A stretch of 15,964 nucleotides of DNA, from the NCBI GenBank assembly GCA_964614515.1, contig CAZTPJ010000079.1, positions 1-15,964 on the forward strand, given 5' to 3'. The translations under genes were made by a program, and so were the position numbers. The notes below the pieces were generated by a model that ran no database searches, was not told the origin of the DNA, and saw only the letters and a program-made list of their open reading frames with translations. Source of the DNA: CAZTPJ01 sp964614515 (GTDB taxonomy: Bacteria; Planctomycetota; Phycisphaerae; Phycisphaerales; UBA1924). Of the stretch, positions 6,820 through 12,516 are shown piece after piece (position 1 is the stretch's first letter; each line of letters starts with the position of its first letter).

Positions 6820-7022
6820 GCCTTGGCTTCCTGTCGGAGGCGGCGGGCGTGCTGCTCGGCCAGCAGTCTTGCCACATCGCGCCGGGTGAACTTGTACGAC
6901 TGGTTGTTCTCGACCTTTTCCGTCACGCTCTGGGTGCGCAGGGTGTAGATCTTCCGGCGGAGGTTGGCCAGTTCCTCCGTGATCTCTTCATCGCGCATCG
7001 CTCGAACTTCCTTGCCTGTCAT
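6816..7022 (-). CDS. rpmC: 50S ribosomal protein L29
   Basis: L29 is a small two-helix protein next to the polypeptide exit, by L23. The 68-residue product has the expected antiparallel helical pattern: EEITEELANLRRKIYTLRTQ, then a polar turn, then RRDVARLLAEQHARRLRQE. The usual second-helix motif (arginine plus a conserved Ile/Val-Ala-Arg) is present at about 48-52. It lies between rplP and rpsQ as in the standard S10 operon, 13 bases after rplP. An AAGGGG tract stands upstream of the ATG with a rather long spacer. Confidence 0.94.
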   Translation of the reverse strand: MTGKEVRAMRDEEITEELANLRRKIYTLRTQSVTEKVENNQSYKFTRRDVARLLAEQHARRLRQEAKA

Positions 7023-7035
7023 GGCTCACATCCCC

Positions 7036-7458
7036 TTAGACCGACACCCGCCGGGTCACGAATCGACAGCGAATGGGCATCTTGTTGGCCACTCGCGCCA
7101 GGGCCGCCTTGGCCGTCACTTCCTGCACGCCCGCGATCTCGAACAGCATCGTGCCGGGCTTGACTCGGGCCGCCCAATAATCCACATCCGCCTTGCCCGT
7201 GCCCATTCGCGTCTCGAGCGGCTTCTTCGAGATCGGCTTGTCCGGGAAGACGCGGATGAACAACTTGCCGTCGCGCTTGAGGAAGTGCTGCGCGGCGATA
7301 CGTCCCGCCTCAATGTGCGCGGCCTTGAGCCAGCAGCCCGACAGCGCCTGAAGCCCAAAGTCCCCGAACGCGACGTAGTTGCCCTTGGTCGCTTTCCGAT
7401 CGCGGACGCGGCGGAACTCCTTGCGAAACTTCACACGTTTTGGCATTCGCCCTGACAT
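7036..7458 (-). CDS. rplP: 50S ribosomal protein L16
   Basis: L16 contacts the A-site tRNA and organises the peptidyl transferase region. MPKRVKFRKE near the N-terminus, YVAFGDFGLQAL, the central RVFPDKPISKKPLETRMGTGK and the C-terminal PIRCRFVTR match the family closely. The arginine in TRMGTGK is the position that is hydroxylated in E. coli L16. Three starts are possible: TTG 7464, ATG 7458 and ATG 7446. GGAGG lies 7 nt before 7458, so I chose that one, giving 140 residues. It is 15 bases after rpsC. Confidence 0.96.
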   Translation of the reverse strand: MSGRMPKRVKFRKEFRRVRDRKATKGNYVAFGDFGLQALSGCWLKAAHIEAGRIAAQHFLKRDGKLFIRVFPDKPISKKPLETRMGTGKADVDYWAARVKPGTMLFEIAGVQEVTAKAALARVANKMPIRCRFVTRRVSV

Positions 7459-7473
7459 CGCCAATCCTCCGCG

Positions 7474-8181
7474 TTACCTTCGACCTCGCGCCCGAGCACG
7501 ACCGCCCGCCGCCGTTGACTGGTTCTCATCCACTTCATCCGTGTACAGACCCTTGTAGATCCACACCTTGCAGCCAATCACGCCATAGGTGCAGAACGCC
7601 TGGGCGAACCCGTAGTCGATGTTCGCCTGAAGCGTCGACAGCGGCAGCGACCCCAGTCGCTGGTCCATCGATCGGCTCATCTCCGCCCCGCCAAGACGCC
7701 CCGAAACCTGAATCTTCACGCCCTTGGCGCCCGCCTGCATCACCCCTTCGCATCGCGTCTTGACCACGCGACGAAACGCCGCACGCTTGGACAACTGCTC
7801 CGCCACGCCCTCGGCCACCAACTGCGCGTCAAGATCGGGATTCTTGATCTCGATGATCTTGATCTGCACCTTGCGGCCCGTCATGTACTGAAGTTCTTCC
7901 GTCATCCGTTCGACTTCAGCACCCTTGGGGCCGATGACGATGCCCGGACGCGCCGTCTTGATGACCACCGTCAGTTCCTCGCGCGTGCGCTCGATATGCA
8001 CGTCCGACACTGCCGCGGACGGACGCGAAGGCGAACGGTTCAGCCGCTTGTCGATGAACTCGCGGATGCGCTGATCCTCGACGAGCAGTTCGCCGTAGAG
8101 CGCCTTGGGCGCGTACCAGCGGCTGCGATGGGCCTCGGTGATGCCGAGCCTGAATCCGTATGGGGGTGTTTTTTGTCCCAC
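7474..8181 (-). CDS. rpsC: 30S ribosomal protein S3
   Basis: S3 forms part of the mRNA entry tunnel of the 30S head. GQKTPPYGFRLGI opens the protein. The type II KH domain spans about residues 40-110 and has its GxxG loop as VIGPKG (82-87). The C-terminal domain carries GAKGVKIQVSGRLGGAEMSR and the YGVIGCKVWIYKG motif. The 235-residue length is normal; it ends in an Ala/Gly/Arg tail. The start is GTG at 8179-8181 with AGGAG 8 nt upstream. The frame runs on open far upstream through rplV and rpsS, but that part has no S3 similarity. The gap to rplV is 14 bases. Confidence 0.97.
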   Translation of the reverse strand: MGQKTPPYGFRLGITEAHRSRWYAPKALYGELLVEDQRIREFIDKRLNRSPSRPSAAVSDVHIERTREELTVVIKTARPGIVIGPKGAEVERMTEELQYMTGRKVQIKIIEIKNPDLDAQLVAEGVAEQLSKRAAFRRVVKTRCEGVMQAGAKGVKIQVSGRLGGAEMSRSMDQRLGSLPLSTLQANIDYGFAQAFCTYGVIGCKVWIYKGLYTDEVDENQSTAAGGRARARGRR

Positions 8182-8195
8182 TGACGATGCTCCTG

Positions 8196-8741
8196 TCAGA
8201 CTCGCTGTTGCACGCTGATGGTGATGTGACTCTGCCGCTTGAGGATGGGGTGCGCCCGGCCTCGGTCCTTGGGTTGAAAACGTTTGATGTGCGGCGCGGG
8301 ATCGACACGGCTTTCGCTGACGAACAACTCCGTCACGTCCGCGTCCGCCGCCTCCGCGTCCGCGATCGCCGCCGTCAGCGCCTTTTTGATATTGACGGCC
8401 GCACGCTTGGGCGTGAACGAAAGCAGGTTGATCGCCTCGGCGACGGGCTTGCCGCGCACGAGGTCCACGACGAGTCCGGCCTTTCGCGGGCTGCCGCGGT
8501 GATACATGACCTGGCTGGTGAACTTGGCGATGTCGGCCACGTCGCATCGCAGCGTCTGCGCGAGCACCGCGATGTCGCGTGCCTTGCAGCGCGGATGATC
8601 GCGGCCTTTCATCCAGTTGCCAATGGCCGAGTCCGCACGCGCGGGCGAATACCCCTCGCGCACGAGCGCCGCGACGAGATCCTCGCGCGCCGCCGCGCCG
8701 TCCTCGATCAACTGCTTCAATCTGTCGCCTCGAATTCTCAC
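8196..8741 (-). CDS. rplV: 50S ribosomal protein L22 fused to N-terminal HTH-like domain
   Basis: The C-terminal 107 residues are L22, which lines the exit tunnel: HRGSPRKAGLVVDLVRGK at about 81-98, FTPKRAAVNIKKAL at 109-122, and the end motif KDRGRAHPILKRQSHITISV at 158-177. Before this core lie about 74 residues not found in ordinary L22 (about 110 residues). They read like a Cro/C1-type helix-turn-helix: helices around 6-29, then a segment with SAIGNWMKGRDHPRC (38-52), an Ile-x-x-Trp-x-x-Gly-Arg-x-x-Pro pattern typical of XRE recognition helices, then IAVLAQTLRCDVADI (57-71). The start is GTG at 8739-8741 with AAGGA 8 nt upstream. Frame and codon use are continuous, so this is a real fusion. 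Confidence 0.94.
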   Translation of the reverse strand: MRIRGDRLKQLIEDGAAAREDLVAALVREGYSPARADSAIGNWMKGRDHPRCKARDIAVLAQTLRCDVADIAKFTSQVMYHRGSPRKAGLVVDLVRGKPVAEAINLLSFTPKRAAVNIKKALTAAIADAEAADADVTELFVSESRVDPAPHIKRFQPKDRGRAHPILKRQSHITISVQQRV

Positions 8742-8771
8742 GGCTGATGTCCTTGAGTGCCTGTCGCGCGA

Positions 8772-9056
8772 TTACTCGCCGGCCTTGATGCCTTCCTTCT
8801 TGTTCGTGTGCCCGCGGAACGTTCGCGTGTGGCTGAACTCCCCGAGTTTGTGCCCCACCATGTCCTCGGTGATGAACACATCGAGGAACGCACGCCCGTT
8901 GTGAACCTTGAACGTGTGACCCACGAACTCCGGCACGATCGTGCACCGACGCGCCCATGTCTTGATCGGCTCACGACGGTTCGTCTGGTTGAGACGCTCC
9001 ACCTTGCGGAAGAGTTTCTCAACGACATACGGCCCTTTCTTCAGACTGCGTCCCAT
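8772..9056 (-). CDS. rpsS: 30S ribosomal protein S19
   Basis: S19 sits at the top of the 30S head beside S13 and contacts the A-site region. The 94-residue product starts MGRSLKKGPYVVEKL and includes RREPIKTWARRCTIVPEFVGHTF, VHNGRAFLDVFITEDMVGHKLGEF and the family end signature SHTRTFRGHT. The open frame continues upstream, but the ATG at 9054-9056 gives the family N-terminus; AAGGT lies about 9 nt before it. It is separated from rplB by 125 bases that include two repeat copies. Confidence 0.97.
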   Translation of the reverse strand: MGRSLKKGPYVVEKLFRKVERLNQTNRREPIKTWARRCTIVPEFVGHTFKVHNGRAFLDVFITEDMVGHKLGEFSHTRTFRGHTNKKEGIKAGE

Positions 9057-9114
9057 GTCATTCGTACCTTTACTCGGAGTCCACCACGAAGCGTCTGTTT
9101 CCCTTGCACTGTCC

Positions 9115-9147
9115 AGGCCCTTCCTGACGGTCGGGCTTCTTGTTCCT
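9115..9147 (-). repeat. Short interspersed repeat, copy A (rplB-rpsS spacer)
   Basis: The plus strand reads CTTCCTGACGGTCGGGCTTC followed by TTGTTC. Bases 9119-9145 match 14272-14298 upstream of ruvB at 25 of 27 positions. AGGCCC (9115-9120) can pair with GGGCTT (9133-9138), with one wobble, around a 12-nt loop, so the transcript can form a hairpin. It lies in the transcribed spacer before rpsS. Confidence 0.6.
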
Positions 9148-9150
9148 ACT

Positions 9151-9180
9151 AAGCCCTCCCTTACGGTCGGGCTTCCTGGG
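9151..9180 (-). repeat. Short interspersed repeat, copy B (rplB-rpsS spacer)
   Basis: A second copy lies just downstream of copy A on the plus strand, sharing ACGGTCGGGCTTC. AAGCCC (9151-9156) and GGGCTT (9169-9174) form a perfect 6-bp stem around a 12-nt loop, the same geometry as copy A. On the mRNA strand it precedes copy A, close behind the rplB stop. Confidence 0.55.
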
Positions 9181-9181
9181 C

Positions 9182-10039
9182 TTATCTCAACTGTCCGAAT
9201 CGCTTGCTGAACCTGCGACGCAGGATCAACTTGCTCGATGCCTTCTTCCTGTTTCGCGTCGGCCCACCCTTGGCCAACACACCCGACGGCCCGCACGGCG
9301 GGCGATTGCCCTTGCTTCGACCCGAGCCGCCGCCGAGCGGGTGCGCGTGGTGGCTCTTGGCCATGCCGCGCGTGATTGGACGACGGCCGAGCAGGCGATT
9401 GATCCCCGCCTTGCCCAGGCGACGATTCTGATGATCCGTATTGCCGACCTGGCCAATCGTCGCGCGACAGTCGATCGGAACCTTGCGGATCTCGCCGCTG
9501 GGCATCACCAGCGTCGCATAGTCGCCCTCACGGTTGGTCAACTTCGCGTATGTGCCCGCGGAACGACAGAACTGTCCGCCCTTGCCCGGCACGATCTCGA
9601 CGCAGTGAACCGAAAGACCCGTGGGGATATAGCGAAGCGGCATCGCGTTGCCGGGCGTCGGTTCGACCTGCTCCGTCCGCGAACACACCACCGTCGAGCC
9701 CACTTCCAGGCCCTGCGGCGCGGGGATGTAGCGCTTCACACCGTCGGCGTATTCGATCAGCGCGATGTGCGAAGAGCGATTGGGATCGTACTCAATGCCG
9801 ATCACCTTGCCCTCGATCCCGTCGCGATCTGAACGGCGGAAGTCGATCACCCGGTACATGCGCTTGGCGCCCCCGCCGCGACCACGCGACGTGATCACGC
9901 CCTGGTGATTGCGCCCGCCCTTCTTCGTCAGCGGACGAAGCAGCGACTTTTCCGGCCGCTTCTTCGTCACTTCGGCGTGCATGTTCACCGAGGCGTTGCG
10001 GCGGCCCGCGCTGGTTGGTTTGTAGATTCGAATCGGCAT
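9182..10039 (-). CDS. rplB: 50S ribosomal protein L2
   Basis: L2 is a primary 23S rRNA binder close to the peptidyl transferase centre and bridges the subunits. The 285 residues cover the OB-fold part (GRNHQGVITSRGRGGGAKR at 42-60, YRVIDFRR) and the SH3-like part with the signature PSGEIRKVPIDCRATIGQVGN (180-200). The extended C-terminal region usually contains a DHPHGGGEGR motif. Here it reads AHPLGGGSGR (232-241). The histidine equivalent to E. coli His229 is kept (His233), but the preceding Asp is Ala and the second His is Leu. The following region also differs (PPCGPSGVLAKGG). CAGGA lies 7 nt before the ATG. An 87-base spacer separates it from rplW. Confidence 0.97.
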   Translation of the reverse strand: MPIRIYKPTSAGRRNASVNMHAEVTKKRPEKSLLRPLTKKGGRNHQGVITSRGRGGGAKRMYRVIDFRRSDRDGIEGKVIGIEYDPNRSSHIALIEYADGVKRYIPAPQGLEVGSTVVCSRTEQVEPTPGNAMPLRYIPTGLSVHCVEIVPGKGGQFCRSAGTYAKLTNREGDYATLVMPSGEIRKVPIDCRATIGQVGNTDHQNRRLGKAGINRLLGRRPITRGMAKSHHAHPLGGGSGRSKGNRPPCGPSGVLAKGGPTRNRKKASSKLILRRRFSKRFGQLR

Positions 10040-10126
10040 CTGTCAGTCCTGCTTTCCGTCTGTGTGATCCACGCTTGGGAAGAACACGCTCCGGCGATTG
10101 GGGCTCTGTCGCGCATCGAGCGCCGA

Positions 10127-10405
10127 TCAGAACAGTTCGATGTTGTCTCCCTCGCGAAGGCGAACGGTGGCCTTCTTCGTCTCGCGTTCCTGAACCCAGC
10201 CGTACTTCAGCCGTCGTTCCTTGCCCTTGCGGACCTGCGTCTGCACGCCGACGACCTTGACCTTGTACAGCGCTTCGACCGCACGCTTGATGTCATCCTT
10301 GGTGGCCTTGCGATCCACCACGAACGAGTAGCGCCCGTTCTCATTGGCGTGATACGTCGCCTTTTCCGTGACCAACGGCCTCTTGATGACGTAGATCGGC
10401 TCCAT
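10127..10405 (-). CDS. rplW: 50S ribosomal protein L23
   Basis: L23 sits at the ribosomal exit tunnel and is the docking site for trigger factor and the signal recognition particle. The 92-residue product has IKRPLVTEKATYHANENGRYSF at the N-terminus, the conserved VDRKATKDDIKRAVEALYKVKV, and a basic loop (RKGKERRLKYGW) leading to the C-terminal strand KKATVRLREGDNIELF. The ATG at 10403-10405 shares one base with the TAA of rplD (TAATG), and GGAGG lies 7 nt before it inside the end of rplD, so the two are probably translationally coupled. Confidence 0.97.
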   Translation of the reverse strand: MEPIYVIKRPLVTEKATYHANENGRYSFVVDRKATKDDIKRAVEALYKVKVVGVQTQVRKGKERRLKYGWVQERETKKATVRLREGDNIELF

Positions 10406-11100
10406 TACGCGGCCTCCGTATTCGCACGGCCCATCGGCGTCACCTTCGCGGACTTGTCCGTCTGCGAACTCGGACCGCTCAGCCACGCCTGAAGATCATC
10501 ACGCCCGATCACCAGATACCGGTGATTGAGCATCGTGAAGCATGTCAGTTCATCGATGTTGCACAGCGTGACATCATCGATGTTGCGGGCGGCCAGGCGA
10601 GTGTTGGCGGACTTGGACGCATCGTTCGACAACGCCACCAGGGCCGTGCGATCCAGCCCAAGCGACGTGAGCAGATTCGTGAAGTCTCGCGTCTTCGGCT
10701 CGCCCATCGCCAGCGAGTCGATGATCTTGACTTCGTTGTCCACGAGTTTGGCCAGCAGCGCATTGCGGTTGGCCTTGCGCCGCATCTTCTTGGGCATGGT
10801 CTGGCGGTAGTCTTCGCGCGTGCGCTTCTTGGAGTGCCCGTGCCCGCCGCCTTTCATCAGGTTGACCTTGCGATCACCGTGGCGGGCGTTGCCCGTGCCT
10901 TTCTGGCGATAGATCTTTCGCGTGGAGCCTTCGACGGCCTCGCGATTCTTCGTGCGCGATGAACCCTGCCGTGTATTGGCATGGTACATCACATACGCCT
11001 GTTTGATGAGCGCGGGGTTCACCTGCCCGCCGAGGTCCGCCTCGCTGATCGAGAACGAGCCTACCGGCTGGCCTTGCATGTTATAGACGGGGACATCCAT
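10405..11100 (-). CDS. rplD: 50S ribosomal protein L4
   Basis: L4 reaches into the exit tunnel constriction and, in E. coli, represses the S10 operon. The 231-residue product has the RQKGTGNAR motif at 65-73 opening the tunnel loop. It then diverges from the common form: RHGDRKVNLMKGGGHGHSKK replaces the usual RAGS-SP-W-GGG-FGP type sequence. The helix RQTMPKKMRRKANRNALLAKL follows. The C-terminal domain shows IDSLAMGEPKTRDF, ARNIDDVTLCNIDEL and the LVIGRDDLQAW segment near the end. GAGGTG lies 6 nt before the ATG. The 194-base spacer from rplC is unusual for this operon. Confidence 0.95.
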   Translation of the reverse strand: MDVPVYNMQGQPVGSFSISEADLGGQVNPALIKQAYVMYHANTRQGSSRTKNREAVEGSTRKIYRQKGTGNARHGDRKVNLMKGGGHGHSKKRTREDYRQTMPKKMRRKANRNALLAKLVDNEVKIIDSLAMGEPKTRDFTNLLTSLGLDRTALVALSNDASKSANTRLAARNIDDVTLCNIDELTCFTMLNHRYLVIGRDDLQAWLSGPSSQTDKSAKVTPMGRANTEAA

Positions 11101-11158
11101 CGGTCACACCTCGTCCAACGCCTGTTCCGCCGCGACATCCGCGGCCGGGTGCTTTCGC

Positions 11159-11236
11159 CTATCCGTCCGCTTGCGCGACCGGAATCGACTCGGCTGTCAT
11201 GCACGGGGCACACCCCCGCGCTTGGTTTGTCTTCAT
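11159..11236 (-). other. Possible 25-codon leader-type ORF in rplC-rplD spacer
   Basis: An ATG at 11234-11236 opens a 25-codon frame ending in TAG at 11159-11161. It starts MKTNQARG, holds a Cys-Ala-Pro-Cys segment and ends VAQADG. No ribosome binding site stands close before it. It may be chance, since GC-rich spacers often hold short frames. It is listed because the spacer is otherwise unexplained. Confidence 0.15.
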
Positions 11237-11269
11237 CCGGCGGTTGTCACACGACCCCTCCGGACGCCC

Positions 11270-11289
11270 GGGGCGCTGTCACGCGCCCC
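11270..11289 (-). promoter_or_regulatory. Strong GC hairpin just after rplC
   Basis: GGGGCGC (11270-11276) and GCGCCCC (11283-11289) form a perfect 7-bp all-GC stem with a 6-nt loop. It starts 5 bases after the rplC stop on the mRNA strand. No T tract follows. A second, smaller stem (CGGGG 11204-11208 with CCCCG 11214-11218, 5-nt loop) lies further on. Candidates are an mRNA-stabilising 3' structure, a processing site or an attenuation element ahead of rplD. Confidence 0.45.
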
Positions 11290-11294
11290 TGGGT

Positions 11295-11981
11295 TCATGC
11301 GGCCTTCGCCGCCGCTCGCTTTGCCTTCCCACGATACAAACGAACCGCGGGACGAATCTCGATCAGACCCGTGTTCGGACCGGGCACGGGACCCTTGACC
11401 AGAATCAGGCCATCATCTTCAACTCTGACGACTTCCACGCTGCGGACCGTGACGCGCTCGGCGCCCATATGGCCCGACATCTTCTTGCCTTTTTTCAACC
11501 CGCCGCCAAAACCGCGATTCGAACAGTGGCTGCCGATCGAACCGGGCGCCCGGTGCTTGCGTTCCGTGCCGTGGCTGGCGGTGAAGCCCTTGAAGTTGTG
11601 CCGCTTCATCGTGCCCTGGAACCCCTTGCCCTTGCTCGTCGCGGACACGTCGACGAACAGCGATCCACCGAGGTCCTTGGCCGTGAGTTCCTGCCCGACC
11701 TGATAGTTCGCCAGATCCTTCTCGCTCACACGGAACTCCGCGTGATGCCGCTTGGGCGTCGTGCCGGCCTTCGCATCGTGAGCGATCATCGCCATTGTCG
11801 AGTTGCGCGGCTTGACATCGCCAAAGGCGATCTGCACGGCCGCGTATCCATCATTCTCCGGCGTGCGGATCTGCGTGACGATGCAGGGTCCGACGGCGAG
11901 GACGGACACGGGCACGCTCGCACCCGCGTCAGTAAAGACGCGTGTCATGCCAACCTTGGTTCCCAGCAGCGTGATGCCCAT
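11295..11981 (-). CDS. rplC: 50S ribosomal protein L3
   Basis: L3 is an early-assembly 23S rRNA binder whose central loop approaches the peptidyl transferase centre. The N-terminus GITLLGTKVGMTRVF is diagnostic, SKGKGFQGTMKRHNFKG lies at 116-132, and SHGTERKHRAPGSIG at 136-150. Between GSIG and KGKKMSG there are 13 residues (151-163, rich in Gly) where E. coli has 9. The glutamine that is methylated in E. coli L3, immediately after GSIG, is Ser here. The C-terminal domain ends in a Lys/Ala-rich tail. AAGGTG lies close before the ATG. The spacer from rpsJ carries a terminator-like hairpin. Confidence 0.97.
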   Translation of the reverse strand: MGITLLGTKVGMTRVFTDAGASVPVSVLAVGPCIVTQIRTPENDGYAAVQIAFGDVKPRNSTMAMIAHDAKAGTTPKRHHAEFRVSEKDLANYQVGQELTAKDLGGSLFVDVSATSKGKGFQGTMKRHNFKGFTASHGTERKHRAPGSIGSHCSNRGFGGGLKKGKKMSGHMGAERVTVRSVEVVRVEDDGLILVKGPVPGPNTGLIEIRPAVRLYRGKAKRAAAKAA

Positions 11982-12009
11982 GATCCACCTTCGTCCTGTC
12001 AGTCCAACG

Positions 12010-12040
12010 AAAAGGGCCGATCATTCCGTGTGATCGACCC
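12010..12040 (-). terminator. Intrinsic-terminator-like hairpin between rpsJ and rplC
   Basis: On the mRNA strand GGGTCGATCA pairs with TGATCGGCCC over 10 bp (one T-G wobble) around a 7-nt loop, followed at once by TTTT and then CGTT. On the plus strand the arms are 12014-12023 and 12031-12040, with AAAA at 12010-12013. The stem is 7 nt after the rpsJ stop. It has the form of a weak intrinsic terminator or attenuator acting inside the operon, separating rpsJ from the rest. Confidence 0.55.
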
Positions 12041-12046
12041 GCCAGT

Positions 12047-12355
12047 TCATGCCTTGATCTTGATAAAGACGCCCGCCGGCACCACGAGCCTGTTCAGCGC
12101 TTCGACCGTTCGCGCGTTTGGCTCGATGATGTCGATGATGCGCTTGTGCGTGCGAATCTCGTACTGCTCACGGCTCTTCTTATCGATGAAGGGCGAACGA
12201 TTCACCGTGTATCGCTCGATGCGCGTCGGCAGCGGGATCGGTCCGGCCACGCGAGCGTTGGTCCGCTTCGCGTGATCGACGATCTCGCGCGCGGAGGCGT
12301 CGAGCGCCATGTGGTCGTACGCCTCCATCCTGATTCGGATCTTTCCGCCCGTCAT
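12047..12355 (-). CDS. rpsJ: 30S ribosomal protein S10
   Basis: S10 is a 30S head protein (and, as NusE, an antitermination partner in E. coli). The 102 residues match the family length: KIRIRMEAYDHMALDASAREIV at the N-terminus, the conserved loop VAGPIPLPTRIERYTVNRSPF at about 36-56, and KKSREQYEIRTHKRIIDI followed by the C-terminal LVVPAGVFIKI. The ATG at 12353-12355 has GAGG 7 nt upstream; another in-frame ATG at 12373 lacks one and would add six atypical residues. It is the first gene of the operon. No tuf or fusA gene precedes it, unlike the common str-S10 arrangement. Confidence 0.97.
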   Translation of the reverse strand: MTGGKIRIRMEAYDHMALDASAREIVDHAKRTNARVAGPIPLPTRIERYTVNRSPFIDKKSREQYEIRTHKRIIDIIEPNARTVEALNRLVVPAGVFIKIKA

Positions 12356-12392
12356 CGAATGACCTCGTCCCATCGCGTGAGACACAGACTCC

Positions 12393-12409
12393 CGGGGCAA
12401 CGCGCCCCG
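12393..12409 (-). promoter_or_regulatory. GC hairpin in the rpsJ leader
   Basis: CGGGGC (12393-12398) and GCCCCG (12404-12409) form a perfect 6-bp stem with a 5-nt loop, about 37 bases before the rpsJ start codon. If the upstream promoter is right, it lies in the untranslated leader. E. coli uses a leader hairpin for L4-dependent control of this operon; whether this one is comparable is not visible, and I see no T tract. Confidence 0.3.
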
Positions 12410-12488
12410 CGTTTGACAATCCGATCTCGCCCAGTTGCCCGGGATACCCACCTCGACTCGCTCAAGATCCCGCGAGCCCAAGCCAGCA

Positions 12489-12516
12489 AGGTTAGGAGCC
12501 AAAGCGCCCGAGTCAA
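12489..12516 (-). promoter_or_regulatory. Candidate sigma70-type promoter of the S10-spc operon
   Basis: On the minus strand TTGACT (12511-12516) matches the -35 consensus at 5 of 6 positions, and TAACCT (12489-12494) matches the -10 consensus at 3 of 6, with a 16-nt spacer. Transcription would begin near 12480, giving a leader of about 125 bases before rpsJ. This is the best pair in the gap, but the -10 is weak. Confidence 0.4.

Noticed and set aside
8182..8958. Upstream continuation of the rpsC frame through rplV and rpsS
   Set aside because: S3 similarity starts exactly at the GTG at 8181, which has a Shine-Dalgarno; the upstream part is a +1 shadow of rplV and rpsS.
9115..9180. CRISPR array
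   Set aside because: Only two imperfect copies about 33 bases apart with almost no spacer between them, no cas genes, and a third copy 5 kb away; better explained as a dispersed repeat.
11199..12275. Plus-strand open frame (358 codons) opposite rplC and rpsJ
   Set aside because: Antisense to two certain ribosomal genes, no recognisable domain, shadow composition.
12413..12418. TTGACA on the plus strand as a -35 box for the secreted-protein gene
   Set aside because: No acceptable -10 hexamer at 16-18 bases; the nearest AT-rich hexamer is about 24 bases away, and the gene starts over 320 bases downstream.
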